Below, in pieces: positions 25,967-35,522 of a stretch of DNA of 64,000 nucleotides (positions are counted from its first letter, which is position 1; each line of letters starts with the position of its first letter). The notes below the pieces were generated by a model. The model was not told the origin of the DNA. It saw only the letters and a list, made by a program, of their open reading frames with translations, and did not search any database. The stretch is from Chitinophagaceae bacterium (GTDB lineage: Bacteria; Bacteroidota; Bacteroidia; Chitinophagales; Chitinophagaceae). The DNA lies in contig JAGFIS010000007.1 in the NCBI GenBank assembly GCA_024103425.1, forward strand, positions 1 to 64,000, in the 5' to 3' direction. Position numbers and translations under genes: made by a program.

Positions 25967-28546
25967 AAATTAAAAACCTTACTACTTTTTGGTGCCATTA
26001 TACTGGCTACCAACACCTTTGCACAGAGGAGACAGATTCCGCCACCTCAGGCTACTGCGCAGGCACCTGCTACCGCCAAGGGAGACACCACTGCTCCTAA
26101 ATCACAAGCAAAAAACAACGAGCCTAAACCTTACGAAAAGGTAATTACCTCAGAGGCCGTTTCTCAATCAGGATTCCTTTCTACTCATAAAGTTGGCGAC
26201 AACTACTATCTGGAAATTCCGGATTCAATGATGGATCGCGATATTCTTGTTGTAAACCGTATATCAAAGGCCCCTGCCGGTGCCAAATCAGGATTCTTTG
26301 GTTACGGAGGCGACCAGATTGGTAACAGCGTGATTAATTTCTCAAAAGGACCGAAAAACAATGTGTTCCTGAAGACTATTTCTTTTGCTGAGACTGCTTC
26401 AGACTCATCCGAAAATGGCATGTACAGATCACTAAAGAACAGCAATGTACAGCCGTTAGAAGCCGCGTTTGACATTGCTGCTTTCTCTAAAGACAAGAAA
26501 GGTGTTGTGATTGACATCACCAAGTATATCGGTGGTGATAACGATGTACTTTTCTTCAGCGGAAGGCTGAAAAGATCTCAGGGACTTGGGCAATTGCAAA
26601 ACGACCGTTCATACATTATTGGCACTAAAGCATTCCCTACTAATGTGGAGATTCAGACAGTGAAGACCTACATGAAAACCCCTCAACAGCAGGGGCAGCA
26701 GGGCGGTGGTGCCGGTGGTTTCCAGTCGGCAGCCGCTACTCCATCACCGGTAACTTACGAACTAAATAGTTCACTGGTATTACTTCCGAAAGTTCCGATG
26801 CAGGCGAGGTACTTCGATCCGAGAGTCGGCTACTTTGCTACTTCTTCAACTGACTTTGACGCCAATCCGCAAGGAGTGAAAAGGCTGACAATGGCTGTAA
26901 GATGGAGACTTGAGCCAAAGGATGAAGATTTGGAAAAATACAAAAGAGGTGAATTGGTTGAGCCCAAGAAACAAATTGTTTATTACATAGATCCTGTAAC
27001 ACCTAAGAAATGGGTTCCTTACCTGATTGCAGGAGTAAACGACTGGCAGAAAGCCTTCGAACAGGCAGGATTTAAAAATGCTATCGTAGCGAAGGAAGCT
27101 CCTGTTGACGATCCGTCATGGAGCCTTGAAGACGCGCGCCACTCGGCCATTGTTTACAAACCCTCTTCAGTAGCTAATGCGAGTGGACCAAATGTCCATG
27201 ATCCGAGAAGTGGTGAGATCATCGAAAGCCACATCAACTGGTACCATAACGTGATGGAATTGGTGCGTAACTGGTACTTTATCCAGGCATCAGTAATCGA
27301 CCCGCGTGCACAGAGAATGGAATTCAGCGATGAACTGATGGGCGACCTGATCCGTTTTGTTTCTTCACACGAAGTAGGACACACACTCGGACTCAGGCAC
27401 AACTACGGTTCTTCTTCCACCACTCCCGTTGAAAAGCTGAGAGATAAGAACTGGCTGGCACAACACGGACATACTCCTTCCATCATGGACTATGCACGTT
27501 TCAATTACGTAGCACAGCCCGGGGATGGTATCGATAAAAGAGGTATTTACCCAAGAATCGGTGAATATGATAAATGGGCTATCCAGTGGGGTTATATGTA
27601 CCTGCCTCAGTTTAAAAATTCAGAAGACGAAGCCGCTTATCTGACCCAACTGACAACAGACAGCTTGCGTGCCAACAAGCGCCTGTATTTCGGCACTGAG
27701 ACAGACCCTAACGATCCGCGTAATCAGAACGAAGATCTGGGCGATAACTCCATGCTCGCAAGTGCATATGGTATTAAGAACCTGCAAAGAATTATGCCGA
27801 ATATCCTGAAATGGACCAGCGAGCCGAATAAGAATTATGATAATGCAGCTACCATTTACAGGGAATTAGTTACTCAGTTCAGAAGATATATCGGGCACGT
27901 TGCCAAGAATGTCGGCGGTATTGAGACTACCCCAACTGTAATCGAAGAAAAGAAACCGGCTTATGTGGTAACTCCAAAGGCAAGACAGAAGGAGGCGATC
28001 AAATTCCTGCAAGACCAGGTGTTCACGACTCCGAAATGGCTTATAGATAATGATCTGTATGCACTGATCGGTATGAATCAGGTAAATACCATCACCGGAC
28101 TACAGAAATCTGCTCTGGGAGCACTGTTAAGTACAAGAACACTCAACAACCTTGTTCAATCTGAATTGTTTGATCCCGTTAACAGCTATACGCTCACAGG
28201 AATGCTTGGTGATCTGAAAGACGGTATCTGGAAAGAGCTGAAGACACATCAGAACATCGATGTATATAGAAGGAATCTTCAGAAAGCATACGTAGAAAGT
28301 TTAGTAAAGCTGATTAAGCCTGCTAAGGCTGCTGCTACCACTCAGCAGACCCAGTTTGGCCAGGCTGCTGCAGCGCCATCCATTGCAGAAAACGATGCTT
28401 CATCTATCCTGAAAGGACATGCGAGAGCATTGCTTGCCGAGGTGAAAGCAGCTATTCCTTTAGCTCGTGATAATGCGTCTAAACTGCACCTGCAGGATAT
28501 TGCAGACAGGCTGAGAGACGGATTAGACCCCGCTATTCAACCTTAA
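25964..28546 (+). CDS. Secreted zinc-dependent metalloprotease (DUF5117/DUF4953 type)
   Basis: An 860-aa exported protein with a signal peptide (about 1-20, ending NTFAQ) and a low-complexity Pro/Gln/Ala segment. The central part matches the large Bacteroidota metalloproteases annotated with DUF5117 and DUF4953; HEVGHTLGLRHNY holds the metzincin zinc ligands His469, His473 and His479 and the catalytic Glu470, followed by SIMDYARFNY with the Met-turn. The C-terminal half is helical and unnamed. It probably degrades proteins in the periplasm or outside the cell; the substrate is unknown. A terminator follows. Its start codon sits in an inverted repeat. Confidence 0.88.
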   Translation: MKLKTLLLFGAIILATNTFAQRRQIPPPQATAQAPATAKGDTTAPKSQAKNNEPKPYEKVITSEAVSQSGFLSTHKVGDNYYLEIPDSMMDRDILVVNRISKAPAGAKSGFFGYGGDQIGNSVINFSKGPKNNVFLKTISFAETASDSSENGMYRSLKNSNVQPLEAAFDIAAFSKDKKGVVIDITKYIGGDNDVLFFSGRLKRSQGLGQLQNDRSYIIGTKAFPTNVEIQTVKTYMKTPQQQGQQGGGAGGFQSAAATPSPVTYELNSSLVLLPKVPMQARYFDPRVGYFATSSTDFDANPQGVKRLTMAVRWRLEPKDEDLEKYKRGELVEPKKQIVYYIDPVTPKKWVPYLIAGVNDWQKAFEQAGFKNAIVAKEAPVDDPSWSLEDARHSAIVYKPSSVANASGPNVHDPRSGEIIESHINWYHNVMELVRNWYFIQASVIDPRAQRMEFSDELMGDLIRFVSSHEVGHTLGLRHNYGSSSTTPVEKLRDKNWLAQHGHTPSIMDYARFNYVAQPGDGIDKRGIYPRIGEYDKWAIQWGYMYLPQFKNSEDEAAYLTQLTTDSLRANKRLYFGTETDPNDPRNQNEDLGDNSMLASAYGIKNLQRIMPNILKWTSEPNKNYDNAATIYRELVTQFRRYIGHVAKNVGGIETTPTVIEEKKPAYVVTPKARQKEAIKFLQDQVFTTPKWLIDNDLYALIGMNQVNTITGLQKSALGALLSTRTLNNLVQSELFDPVNSYTLTGMLGDLKDGIWKELKTHQNIDVYRRNLQKAYVESLVKLIKPAKAAATTQQTQFGQAAAAPSIAENDASSILKGHARALLAEVKAAIPLARDNASKLHLQDIADRLRDGLDPAIQP

Positions 28547-28564
28547 ACTTTATAACCTTAAACT

Positions 28565-28597
28565 AAAAAGCCGCGATAAATTATTGCGGCTTTTTTA
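28565..28597 (+). terminator. Rho-independent terminator after the metalloprotease gene
   Basis: AAAAAGCCGC pairs with GCGGCTTTTT across an 11-base loop, then the T-run continues as TTTATTTT. It lies 19 bp past the stop codon and could work on both strands. Confidence 0.85.
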
Positions 28598-28640
28598 TTT
28601 TGGAGTATGAGTGTTTAATATCACTTAATTACAATGATTT

Positions 28641-29048
28641 AACCACAGAGGGTTCAAAGACTTTCGCGAAGGACGCAAAGAAAAATATAATAACATCTTT
28701 GTGACCTTTGTGGATTCCTTCGCGGGCTTTGTGGTTATTTATTTCACCACAGAGATCACAAAGGTTTTCACGAAGAACACGAAGGCTTTTTTCACCACCA
28801 AGGTGCGGAGGCTCTCAGGGGCACTAAGGCTATTGGTTCAAATCCAGCTTCTCTGCCGCGGCGGAAGGCAACTGCGAAGAAATAGGAATATAAAAAATAG
28901 AAAATCTTTGTGTCCTTTGCGTATTCCTTCACGGGCTTTGTGGTTATTTATTTCACCACAGAGGTTACAAAGGTTTTCACGAAGGATTCAAAAAAAATAT
29001 AACAACGCCTTTGTGAACTTTGTGCATTCTTTCGTGGTCTTTGTGGTT
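28641..29048. repeat. Cluster of three imperfect palindromic repeat units
   Basis: Units at 28641-28736, 28746-28945 and 28955-29048 each start with ACCACAGAG and end with CTTTGTGGTT. Inside are repeated CACAAAGG, CACGAAGG and their complements, so each unit can fold on itself. Unit 2 is split by about 100 bp of unrelated sequence. The pattern is that of extragenic palindromic repeats, not of a gene. It fills most of the gap 28547-29063; an open frame across it is an artefact. Confidence 0.75.
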
Positions 29049-29063
29049 AAATTATTTTTTTAA

Positions 29064-30353
29064 CTAAGAATCCTTCTGCTCAAATATCAAAAATCCCCAA
29101 GCGGGGAGGAAGAAATCTGTCTCTCCCGAGAAGTGGATTACCGATCCGTCGAAGACATTTTTATACGTTCCTACAACACCATTAATCCTGAAATGGCTGC
29201 CTTCGGAAGTACAATTCAGAATAACCAGAACGGAATCATCATCACTCTTTCTCAAAAAGGAGAACACTCCCGTATCTTCCAGTGAAGACACAATAGATGT
29301 GCTGACATTCACATCACCAGCTCTTAAGGACGGATGCTGCTTTCTTAGCTCAAGCAGGGTCTTGTAGAAATCGTGCAGTTCATATTTACCCGTCCACCCT
29401 ATATAATCCTTATCGAAGAATTTCAAACGTTTCCAATTGGGCATCTCCTGCCCGGTATAGACAAGCGGAATACCATTCCACAAGCATGAGAACACGGCAA
29501 ACAATCGCGCTGCATCTCCGTACTTCTCATATTCCGTACCATTCCAGCTATTCTCATCATGGTTGGATGTGAAATACAACCTGAAAGCTGTCTTCGGGAA
29601 CTCGACATCAGAACTATAGAGAATCTCAAGCAATTGAATCAGATTGATTCTCCTTTGGTAGAAATCGTGAGAGCCATGCATCCATTTCCAGGTGTAGGTA
29701 GCATCAAATACCTTGTGATAACCGGGTTCTTCACACTCAGCCAGCCAGAAGAGATTTTCTTTAACAGTATCCAGGCGCTTCCTTGCCTCTATCCAGAAGT
29801 CTAATCTTACCAGATGCGCCATATCGCACCTGAAGCCATCTACATCACACTCCGTAATCCAGAACTGCATCGCCCCGATCATGGCTTCCCAAACGCCTTT
29901 CTCATCATAATTCAATTGCGACACATCATCCCAGCCATGGGGATGCAACAAGCTGCCGTCGTCATTGTAAACATAAAACTCAGGATTCGATTGAATCCAC
30001 GGATGATCGTTAGAACTGTGGTTGGCCACAACATCAATAATCACTTTAAGGCCTAGTTTGTGTGCTCCGGCAACTAATTCTTTAAAGTCGGCCACTGTTC
30101 CAAACTCAGGATTCGTATCAGTATAATCGCGGATGGAATAATAACTGCCCAATGCACCATGCCGGTCTTTAAAACCAATCGGGTGAATGGGCATAAACCA
30201 CAAAACTTCAACGCCCATATCTTTCAGACGGGGAAGGTGTGCAGCAAAGGCCTTGAATGTCCCCTCGGGTGTGTATTGCCTCAGATTGACCTCGTAAATA
30301 TTAGTGTCATACGTCCACGCGGCGGCAGTAAAAACAGGTGTTTCTTTTTTCAT
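29064..30353 (-). CDS. GH13 alpha-amylase family glycosidase
   Basis: A 429-aa cytosolic enzyme without signal peptide. The GH13 conserved regions are visible: DVVANHSS (region I), DGFRCDMAHL with the nucleophile Asp (region II), LAECEEPGYH with the acid/base Glu (region III) and FTSNHDENSW (region IV). The N-terminal IYEVNLRQYTPEGTFKAFA is typical of small maltogenic-type amylases that act on linear maltodextrins. The start is the ATG at 30353 (MKKETPVFTAAAW); an upstream TTG at 30383 is open but less likely. There are no starch-binding or transport genes beside it, so substrate source is unclear. Confidence 0.92.
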   Translation of the reverse strand: MKKETPVFTAAAWTYDTNIYEVNLRQYTPEGTFKAFAAHLPRLKDMGVEVLWFMPIHPIGFKDRHGALGSYYSIRDYTDTNPEFGTVADFKELVAGAHKLGLKVIIDVVANHSSNDHPWIQSNPEFYVYNDDGSLLHPHGWDDVSQLNYDEKGVWEAMIGAMQFWITECDVDGFRCDMAHLVRLDFWIEARKRLDTVKENLFWLAECEEPGYHKVFDATYTWKWMHGSHDFYQRRINLIQLLEILYSSDVEFPKTAFRLYFTSNHDENSWNGTEYEKYGDAARLFAVFSCLWNGIPLVYTGQEMPNWKRLKFFDKDYIGWTGKYELHDFYKTLLELRKQHPSLRAGDVNVSTSIVSSLEDTGVFSFLRKSDDDSVLVILNCTSEGSHFRINGVVGTYKNVFDGSVIHFSGETDFFLPAWGFLIFEQKDS

Positions 30354-30424
30354 CAGATAATCTATGACCCTAAAATTAGCCAATTAAACAGTTATCCGGA
30401 AACAGGCATCGCCGTCAAGATCAG

Positions 30425-30432
30425 TAACTTTG
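30425..30432 (+). promoter_or_regulatory. -7 promoter element of the sigma-like operon
   Basis: TAACTTTG, 33 bases before the GTG at 30466. It overlaps a TTG at 30430 that is therefore unlikely to be the start. Confidence 0.45.
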
Positions 30433-30465
30433 CTTTCACCGGATAGAATTGCAAAAGTTTTGGTT

Positions 30466-31011
30466 GTGGATACTACTAACTTACACGACGATCAGTACTA
30501 CGTTTACGCCCTATTGGTAAATGACAGAACGGGAATCGAAGAAATTTACAGCAGGTTTTCAGGAAAGGTGAAATCCTTTATTATTAAAAACCGGGGAACT
30601 GTCGCTGAAGCAGCAGCCATTTTTAAAGAGACCCTCACCGAATTATTTCTTCTTACGAAGTATAAGAATCTGGAACTCACTTGTCCGTTAGAACCAGTAT
30701 TGCTACTGCTCTGTCAGAGAAAATGGATCAAGAGCAAGGAAGAAAAAGAAAAATTGTTTGCAGGAGTAAATGAGGATATCAAAAAGACGGTCGCTTACAT
30801 CGAAGAGAAAATCAAAGACTCCGAAAGATACAAGTCGATACTCTCCACCTTCACACCGAGATGCAAGGAACTGATTGAAACTACATTTTCTGCCGGAGAT
30901 TTGGATGCTCTGGCGAAGAATTGGAAGATCATGCCCGATTACATGCGTGGGAAAAGAGCAGAGTGTATGGCATCGTTAATCAACACTGCAGAATTATTGA
31001 AAGAAGAATGA
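30466..31011 (+). CDS. Divergent ECF-like sigma-70 factor (putative)
   Basis: A protein of about 181 aa. Residues about 8-80 resemble sigma region 2 of Bacteroidota ECF factors (IEEIYSRFSGKVKSFIIKN, AAAIFKETLTELF, LTCPLEPVLLLLCQRKWIKS). The last 60 residues (RCKELIETTFSAGDLDALAK, then MRGKRAECMASLI) match the region 4 HTH layout. Some usual residues are changed: AAIFKE replaces the common ADIFQE, and the linker is long and charged. The GTG at 30466 suits the promoter; the TTG at 30430 lies inside it. The stop overlaps the next start by four bases. It probably directs RNA polymerase to a small regulon; targets unknown. Confidence 0.6.
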   Translation: MDTTNLHDDQYYVYALLVNDRTGIEEIYSRFSGKVKSFIIKNRGTVAEAAAIFKETLTELFLLTKYKNLELTCPLEPVLLLLCQRKWIKSKEEKEKLFAGVNEDIKKTVAYIEEKIKDSERYKSILSTFTPRCKELIETTFSAGDLDALAKNWKIMPDYMRGKRAECMASLINTAELLKEE

Positions 31012-31283
31012 AGTACACCATAAAAAATATTGCGCGATACGTGGAAGGCGCCATGGAAGAGCGGGAGCAATCGTACTTTGAAGATGCCGTCGCTATCGAT
31101 CCGGCGTTGCGTGAAGAAATGGAATTCTATCTCGACAAGCGATCTACACTTCGGATGAATATGTGGCCTGATCCAAAGAAAGGTGAGTTAGTGGATACAC
31201 TTGAACAAATGAATGAAAAGTATTTCTCTGAAAAAGGAGGGATTCTTTCTCCGATAAAAAGGCTGTTGGGCAGAAAAAAGTAG
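31008..31283 (+). CDS. Small soluble anti-sigma-like protein (putative)
   Basis: A 91-aa protein whose start overlaps the stop of the sigma-like gene (ATGA), implying translational coupling. The N-terminus KNIARYVEGAMEEREQSYFE, followed by DAVAIDPALREEMEFY, matches the helical pattern (Y-x-x-G-x-x-x-x-x-E-x-x-x-F-E, then D-P-x-L-x-x-E) that begins many Bacteroidota anti-sigma factors. Unlike most, it has no transmembrane segment; the C-terminus is short and basic (IKRLLGRKK). It could bind the sigma-like partner in the cytosol. It ends 2 bp from the convergent dnaE stop, with no terminator between. Confidence 0.6.
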   Translation: MKYTIKNIARYVEGAMEEREQSYFEDAVAIDPALREEMEFYLDKRSTLRMNMWPDPKKGELVDTLEQMNEKYFSEKGGILSPIKRLLGRKK

Positions 31284-31285
31284 TA

Positions 31286-34200
31286 TCAGTTAGATTGCAC
31301 TTTTACCATTATTTCTTTATGACCCGCGAGAAATTCAGAGAGTTGTGGGTTCATGGTTATTCCCATCCCTTCACTCACTAATGAAACCTTGTGACCGGTA
31401 TCCGAATCGTCAAAAACATCAAAAGAGAAAGGTACTGCACCGGGATTTTCCTTAAAGTTCCTGATAAAGAATTCAACCATATCGTTGGTCAGATCACTTG
31501 CCACAACCATCATTTCAACAGCTTTAGTATGCTTTTTCATCAGCGAATCCATCAGGATAATTTCCTGTACCTGCAAGTTATATTCATCCCTGTCGTAACG
31601 TTTTCGGAATGTAGCTTTGATGAACACCAGCGTACCGGGTTCCAGAATAGGACTGTATCGCAGATAATCCTCGGTAAAAAGTGAAAATTCGATACTGCTG
31701 TCAAAATCTTCTATTATAAACGTGCCGTATTTGGTACCTTTCTTAGAGGTGCGGTGGAGTGCTTTACTCACCATTCCAGAAAAACGAACGGATTGGGGTT
31801 CACCTTTACCTAGCGCCAGTTGTTCTTTATAATCCAGAACATCCTTAATCGGCAAAATATCATAGTGATTGATCTCAAACTTAAAATTATCCAACGGGTG
31901 GCCGCTCAGGAACAAGCCGACAACCTCCTTTTCCTTTTCCAGTTTTTCAATCAGCGACCAGGGCTCACATTCGGGGATAACGGGCGGCAGCAACGTATCC
32001 ATATGCATTTCGCCGAACAAGGTCGCACTGCTTTGTTTGGATTGTAACTGATACTCATTACCGTAGCGGATAATCTTCTCCAGCGTATTCATATTATCTC
32101 CCGGTTCGGTATGGAAGAATGCCGCTCTGTGCATGTCGCCAAAACTATCGAATGTTCCGGCTACCACCAGTGATTCCAGTGATTTCTTATTAACTGCGCG
32201 CTGGTTCACACGCTGTACCAAGTCGAAGATAGAAGTATATTCTCCCCCTAAAGCTCTTTCGGCAATAATATTTTCAATCGCAGCATCACCTACTCCCTTG
32301 ATACCGCTCAAGCCTATACGTATTTCTCCCTTCTTGTTGACGGAGAACCCTTTTTCTGATTCATTGATATCCGGTCCAAGCACCTTGATGTTCATTGCCT
32401 GACACTCGTCCATAAAGAAAGTGATCTTGTCGATATTTCCTGCATGGTTCAGCAAGGCAGCCATGTACTCGCTCGGGTAATGCGCTTTAAGATAGCCCGT
32501 CTGGAATGCAAGATAGGCGTAGCAGGTCGAGTGCGACTTATTGAAAGCATATTGTGCAAAGGCTTCCCAGTCGCTCCAAATCTTGTCGAGTATCTTTTCA
32601 GGGTGCCCCCTCTCCTTTCCTCCGCTAAGGAACTGCACCTTCATTTTATCCAGAATCTCGCGCTTCTTCTTACCCATCGCCTTGCGGAGTTCGTCGGCAT
32701 CCGTCAGGTTAAAGCCGCCCAGTTTCTGACTCAGCAACATCACCTGCTCCTGATAGACGGTAACCCCGTATGTTTCTTTCAGGAACTCCTCCATTTCGGG
32801 AAGATCATAAACGATATCCTCCCTTCCGTGCTTTCTGTCGATATAATTCGGGATGTACTGCATAGGGCCCGGACGATACAAAGCGTTCATCGCTATCAGG
32901 TCTTCAAATTTGTCGGGCCTGAGTTCCTTGAGGTGCTTTCTCATTCCCGGACTTTCAAACTGGAAGATACCTGTCGTTTCTCCGCGCTGGAACAACTGGT
33001 AGGTCACTTCATCGTCCAGTGGCAATTTATCCAGGTCGATATCAACCCCATAATTCTGCTTAATCAGCCTCAATGCTGTTTTGAGAATACTCAGCGTACG
33101 CAATCCGAGAAAGTCCATTTTAATAACCCCGGCACTCTCTATGTCATTCCCTTCAATCTGCGTCAGCCACAAATCTGATTCTTTTGACGTCGCCACCGGA
33201 ATCAGCGTCATCAAATCTGCAGGGGCAATAATCACCGCCGAGGCATGCACGCCGGTGTTCCGGATAGAACCTTCGAGAATCTCTGCTTCGTGTAATACTT
33301 CAGCTTTCAGATCTTTTCCCTGATAGATTTCCCTGAGGATTTTAATATTACCTATTTCATCAGTCGAGAACTCTTCAGCCAATGATTTTGGGCCTGTCTC
33401 CGGTGCATGCAGTACTTTCTTTAAGGTCGTACCCGGTTTTTCGGGAACGAGTTTAGACAATGCATTACTCTCAGGCAACGGCAGGTCGAGCACCCGTGCC
33501 ACATCTTTGATACTGCTACGTGCAGCCATCGTACCGTAGGTAATAATCTGTGCCACCTGGTTCTTTCCATACTTATCCACCACATAGTCGAGCACCTTTT
33601 GACGGGCTTCATCATCAAAATCCGTATCTATATCCGGCATCGACTTACGGCCCCTGTTCAGGAACCTTTCAAAAATCAGGTCATACTTAATCGGGTCGAC
33701 GTTCGTGATACCAATGCAATAAGCAACTGCAGAACCGGCTGCAGAACCCCTGCCCGGCCCGATAAACACCCCCATATTGCGTCCGGCATTTACAAAATCG
33801 CTCACGATCAGAAAGTAACCTGCGAACCCCATGAATTCAATCGTATCCAACTCAGACTTGATGCGTGCTTCAATTTCGGGAGTAACCTCTTTATAGCGTT
33901 TGTAGGCTCCCTTCCAGGTAAGATCTGCAAGGTATTCCATCTGAGAAGTATATCCCTTCGGCAACGGAAAATTGGGAAGCAGTACACTTTTGAACAGATT
34001 GAGTGTTTCTACTTTATCCACAATCTCATTGGTGTTGTCAATGGCCTGGGGGATGTCATGAAACACCTTGATCATTTCATCTGTCTTCTTCAGATAAAAC
34101 TCGTTATTGGGGAATGCAAAACGTTTATTCCTTCCTGTTACGTCATCGTCAATGGACGTCATCTTTTCATCAGACTGTAACGAGCCTGTATTAATACACA

Positions 34201-34885
34201 ACAGGATGTCGTGTGCATTGGCGTCCTCTTCGTTCACATAGTGCGAGTCGTTGGTGGCAATCACCTTTACATTGTACTTCTTCGCAAACTTCAGCAACAC
34301 CTCGTTTACCCTGTCCTGCTCTTCCATGCCATGGCGTTGAATCTCCACATAAAAATCATCCTGGAAAATATTCAGCCACCATTTGAATTCATTCTCGGCT
34401 TCTTCTTCTCCTTTGTTCAAAATCAGTTGAGGGATGGTAGCACCGATACAGCAGGTAGTGGCAATCAGTCCTTCGTGGTACTTATTAATCAGTTCTTTAT
34501 CAATACGGGGATATTTGGAATACAAGCCCTCGATGTAACCGAGGGAAGTCAGCTTGATCAGGTTTTTATATCCCGTTTCATTCTTTGCCAGCAGAATCTG
34601 ATGATGCCGCGGGTCGCGCGAACCTTTAGTGAACTGTTTCTTGTGACGGTTTTCAGTAATATAAAACTCACACCCTACAATCGGCTTTACCTTGAGCGAT
34701 CCGTCCGGATTTTTTCGCTGGTGCGCCTGTTTTACAAACTCAAACACACCAAACATGTTCCCGTGATCGCTTATCGCCAGAGCAGGCATACCGTCGGCAA
34801 TAGCTTTGTCGAAAAGCTTATTAATCGGAGCAGCTCCATCCAGCAGCGAATACTGAGTATGAACATGCAGGTGCGAGAATTTCAT
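31286..34885 (-). CDS. dnaE: DNA polymerase III subunit alpha
   Basis: The replicative polymerase catalytic subunit, 1199 aa, of DnaE1 size. An N-terminal PHP domain starts FSHLHVHTQYSLLDGAAPI (His residues of the metal site). The polymerase core includes GPGRGSAAGSAVAYC, the catalytic MPDIDTDFDD (Asp pair near residue 410) and YQEQVMLLSQKLGGF. The C-terminal part has the helix-hairpin-helix IGLSGIKGVGDAAI and an OB-fold domain. The ATG at 34885 matches the conserved N-terminus. It stands alone as a transcription unit and converges on the sigma/anti-sigma-like pair. Confidence 0.97.
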   Translation of the reverse strand: MKFSHLHVHTQYSLLDGAAPINKLFDKAIADGMPALAISDHGNMFGVFEFVKQAHQRKNPDGSLKVKPIVGCEFYITENRHKKQFTKGSRDPRHHQILLAKNETGYKNLIKLTSLGYIEGLYSKYPRIDKELINKYHEGLIATTCCIGATIPQLILNKGEEEAENEFKWWLNIFQDDFYVEIQRHGMEEQDRVNEVLLKFAKKYNVKVIATNDSHYVNEEDANAHDILLCINTGSLQSDEKMTSIDDDVTGRNKRFAFPNNEFYLKKTDEMIKVFHDIPQAIDNTNEIVDKVETLNLFKSVLLPNFPLPKGYTSQMEYLADLTWKGAYKRYKEVTPEIEARIKSELDTIEFMGFAGYFLIVSDFVNAGRNMGVFIGPGRGSAAGSAVAYCIGITNVDPIKYDLIFERFLNRGRKSMPDIDTDFDDEARQKVLDYVVDKYGKNQVAQIITYGTMAARSSIKDVARVLDLPLPESNALSKLVPEKPGTTLKKVLHAPETGPKSLAEEFSTDEIGNIKILREIYQGKDLKAEVLHEAEILEGSIRNTGVHASAVIIAPADLMTLIPVATSKESDLWLTQIEGNDIESAGVIKMDFLGLRTLSILKTALRLIKQNYGVDIDLDKLPLDDEVTYQLFQRGETTGIFQFESPGMRKHLKELRPDKFEDLIAMNALYRPGPMQYIPNYIDRKHGREDIVYDLPEMEEFLKETYGVTVYQEQVMLLSQKLGGFNLTDADELRKAMGKKKREILDKMKVQFLSGGKERGHPEKILDKIWSDWEAFAQYAFNKSHSTCYAYLAFQTGYLKAHYPSEYMAALLNHAGNIDKITFFMDECQAMNIKVLGPDINESEKGFSVNKKGEIRIGLSGIKGVGDAAIENIIAERALGGEYTSIFDLVQRVNQRAVNKKSLESLVVAGTFDSFGDMHRAAFFHTEPGDNMNTLEKIIRYGNEYQLQSKQSSATLFGEMHMDTLLPPVIPECEPWSLIEKLEKEKEVVGLFLSGHPLDNFKFEINHYDILPIKDVLDYKEQLALGKGEPQSVRFSGMVSKALHRTSKKGTKYGTFIIEDFDSSIEFSLFTEDYLRYSPILEPGTLVFIKATFRKRYDRDEYNLQVQEIILMDSLMKKHTKAVEMMVVASDLTNDMVEFFIRNFKENPGAVPFSFDVFDDSDTGHKVSLVSEGMGITMNPQLSEFLAGHKEIMVKVQSN

Positions 34886-35017
34886 GTAGTAAGCTGATTT
34901 TTAGGGCGGACATCAAATATCGGAAAAATGAGGTTAAGAAAAAGGCAACAAAAAGCCTTCTTTATGCAGATGTGTTGATAAATTTTGTCGGGAAAATTCA
35001 AACCTGCATCAAGCTTG

Positions 35018-35371
35018 CTAATTGTCCTTTTCCATCAGATAAATTTTAGACCGTTGCTGCCATCCGGCTTCACTTTTATACTTCGTGATGTAGATTTTCA
35101 GGTCAGCCTCACTTTGCCATTTTGTAAAATATATCTTGCGGTCGGCATTCGATTTCCAGTCAGTAAAATACCAGACTCCTTTATTCTCTCCTGCCTCTGA
35201 TTTCCATTTGGTGACATAGACAATCAGGTCGGCTTCCGACTTCCACTTCGTCTTATACACCTTCACATCAGCATCCGACTGATACTCCGATACATATACC
35301 ACCTGCGAAGCGGCAACCCCACTATAAACACAAAAAACACTCGTCAGCAAGAAGAAGCGCAAGGAATTCAT
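35018..35371 (-). CDS. Secreted DUF6150-type tandem-repeat protein
   Basis: A 117-aa protein with a signal peptide (about 1-22, ending GVAASQ). The whole mature part is about six tandem repeats of 11-13 residues built on Y-x-T-x-(W/Y)-K-S-x-A-(D/G), for example KVYKTKWKSEAD, IVYVTKWKSEAG, VWYFTDWKSNAD, KIYFTKWQSEAD and KIYITKYKSEAG. This is characteristic of DUF6150, a small Bacteroidota family of unknown role. The regular aromatic/charged alternation suggests a repetitive beta structure outside the cytoplasm. It sits between dnaE and a divergent amidohydrolase. Confidence 0.8.
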   Translation of the reverse strand: MNSLRFFLLTSVFCVYSGVAASQVVYVSEYQSDADVKVYKTKWKSEADLIVYVTKWKSEAGENKGVWYFTDWKSNADRKIYFTKWQSEADLKIYITKYKSEAGWQQRSKIYLMEKDN

Positions 35372-35380
35372 CGTCCGGAT

Positions 35381-35415
35381 GTTAGAGAACCGTAAGTTAA
35401 AAAGAATTCTCTAAC
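35381..35415. promoter_or_regulatory. Perfect 9-bp inverted repeat between divergent genes
   Basis: GTTAGAGAA (35381-35389) and TTCTCTAAC (35407-35415) are exact complements separated by 17 bases, 10 bp upstream of the DUF6150 gene and about 110 bp upstream of the amidohydrolase gene. Operator function is a guess. Confidence 0.35.
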
Positions 35416-35522
35416 CGGTCAAGTCAGCTGTCTGTTTGCATAAAGCCTCCCATCCTATTTTTTACCACTCTCACTGTAAAAAAATGTAATTTTCGGGCAT
35501 CCAAAAACATCATCATTCAATT

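Noticed and set aside
28835..28845. GGTTCAAATCC, a perfect tRNA T-loop sequence
   Set aside because: The T-stem has a mismatch and no acceptor, D or anticodon arms can be drawn upstream, so it is not a tRNA gene; chance or a very short tRNA-end remnant.
28701..29063. Open frame of 120 codons on the plus strand
   Set aside because: It runs entirely through the palindromic repeat cluster, shows repeat-derived residues (FVVIYFTTE recurring) and no family pattern.
31391..34897. Several long plus-strand open frames (up to 244 codons)
   Set aside because: All are antisense to dnaE, lack conserved motifs and mirror its codon pattern.
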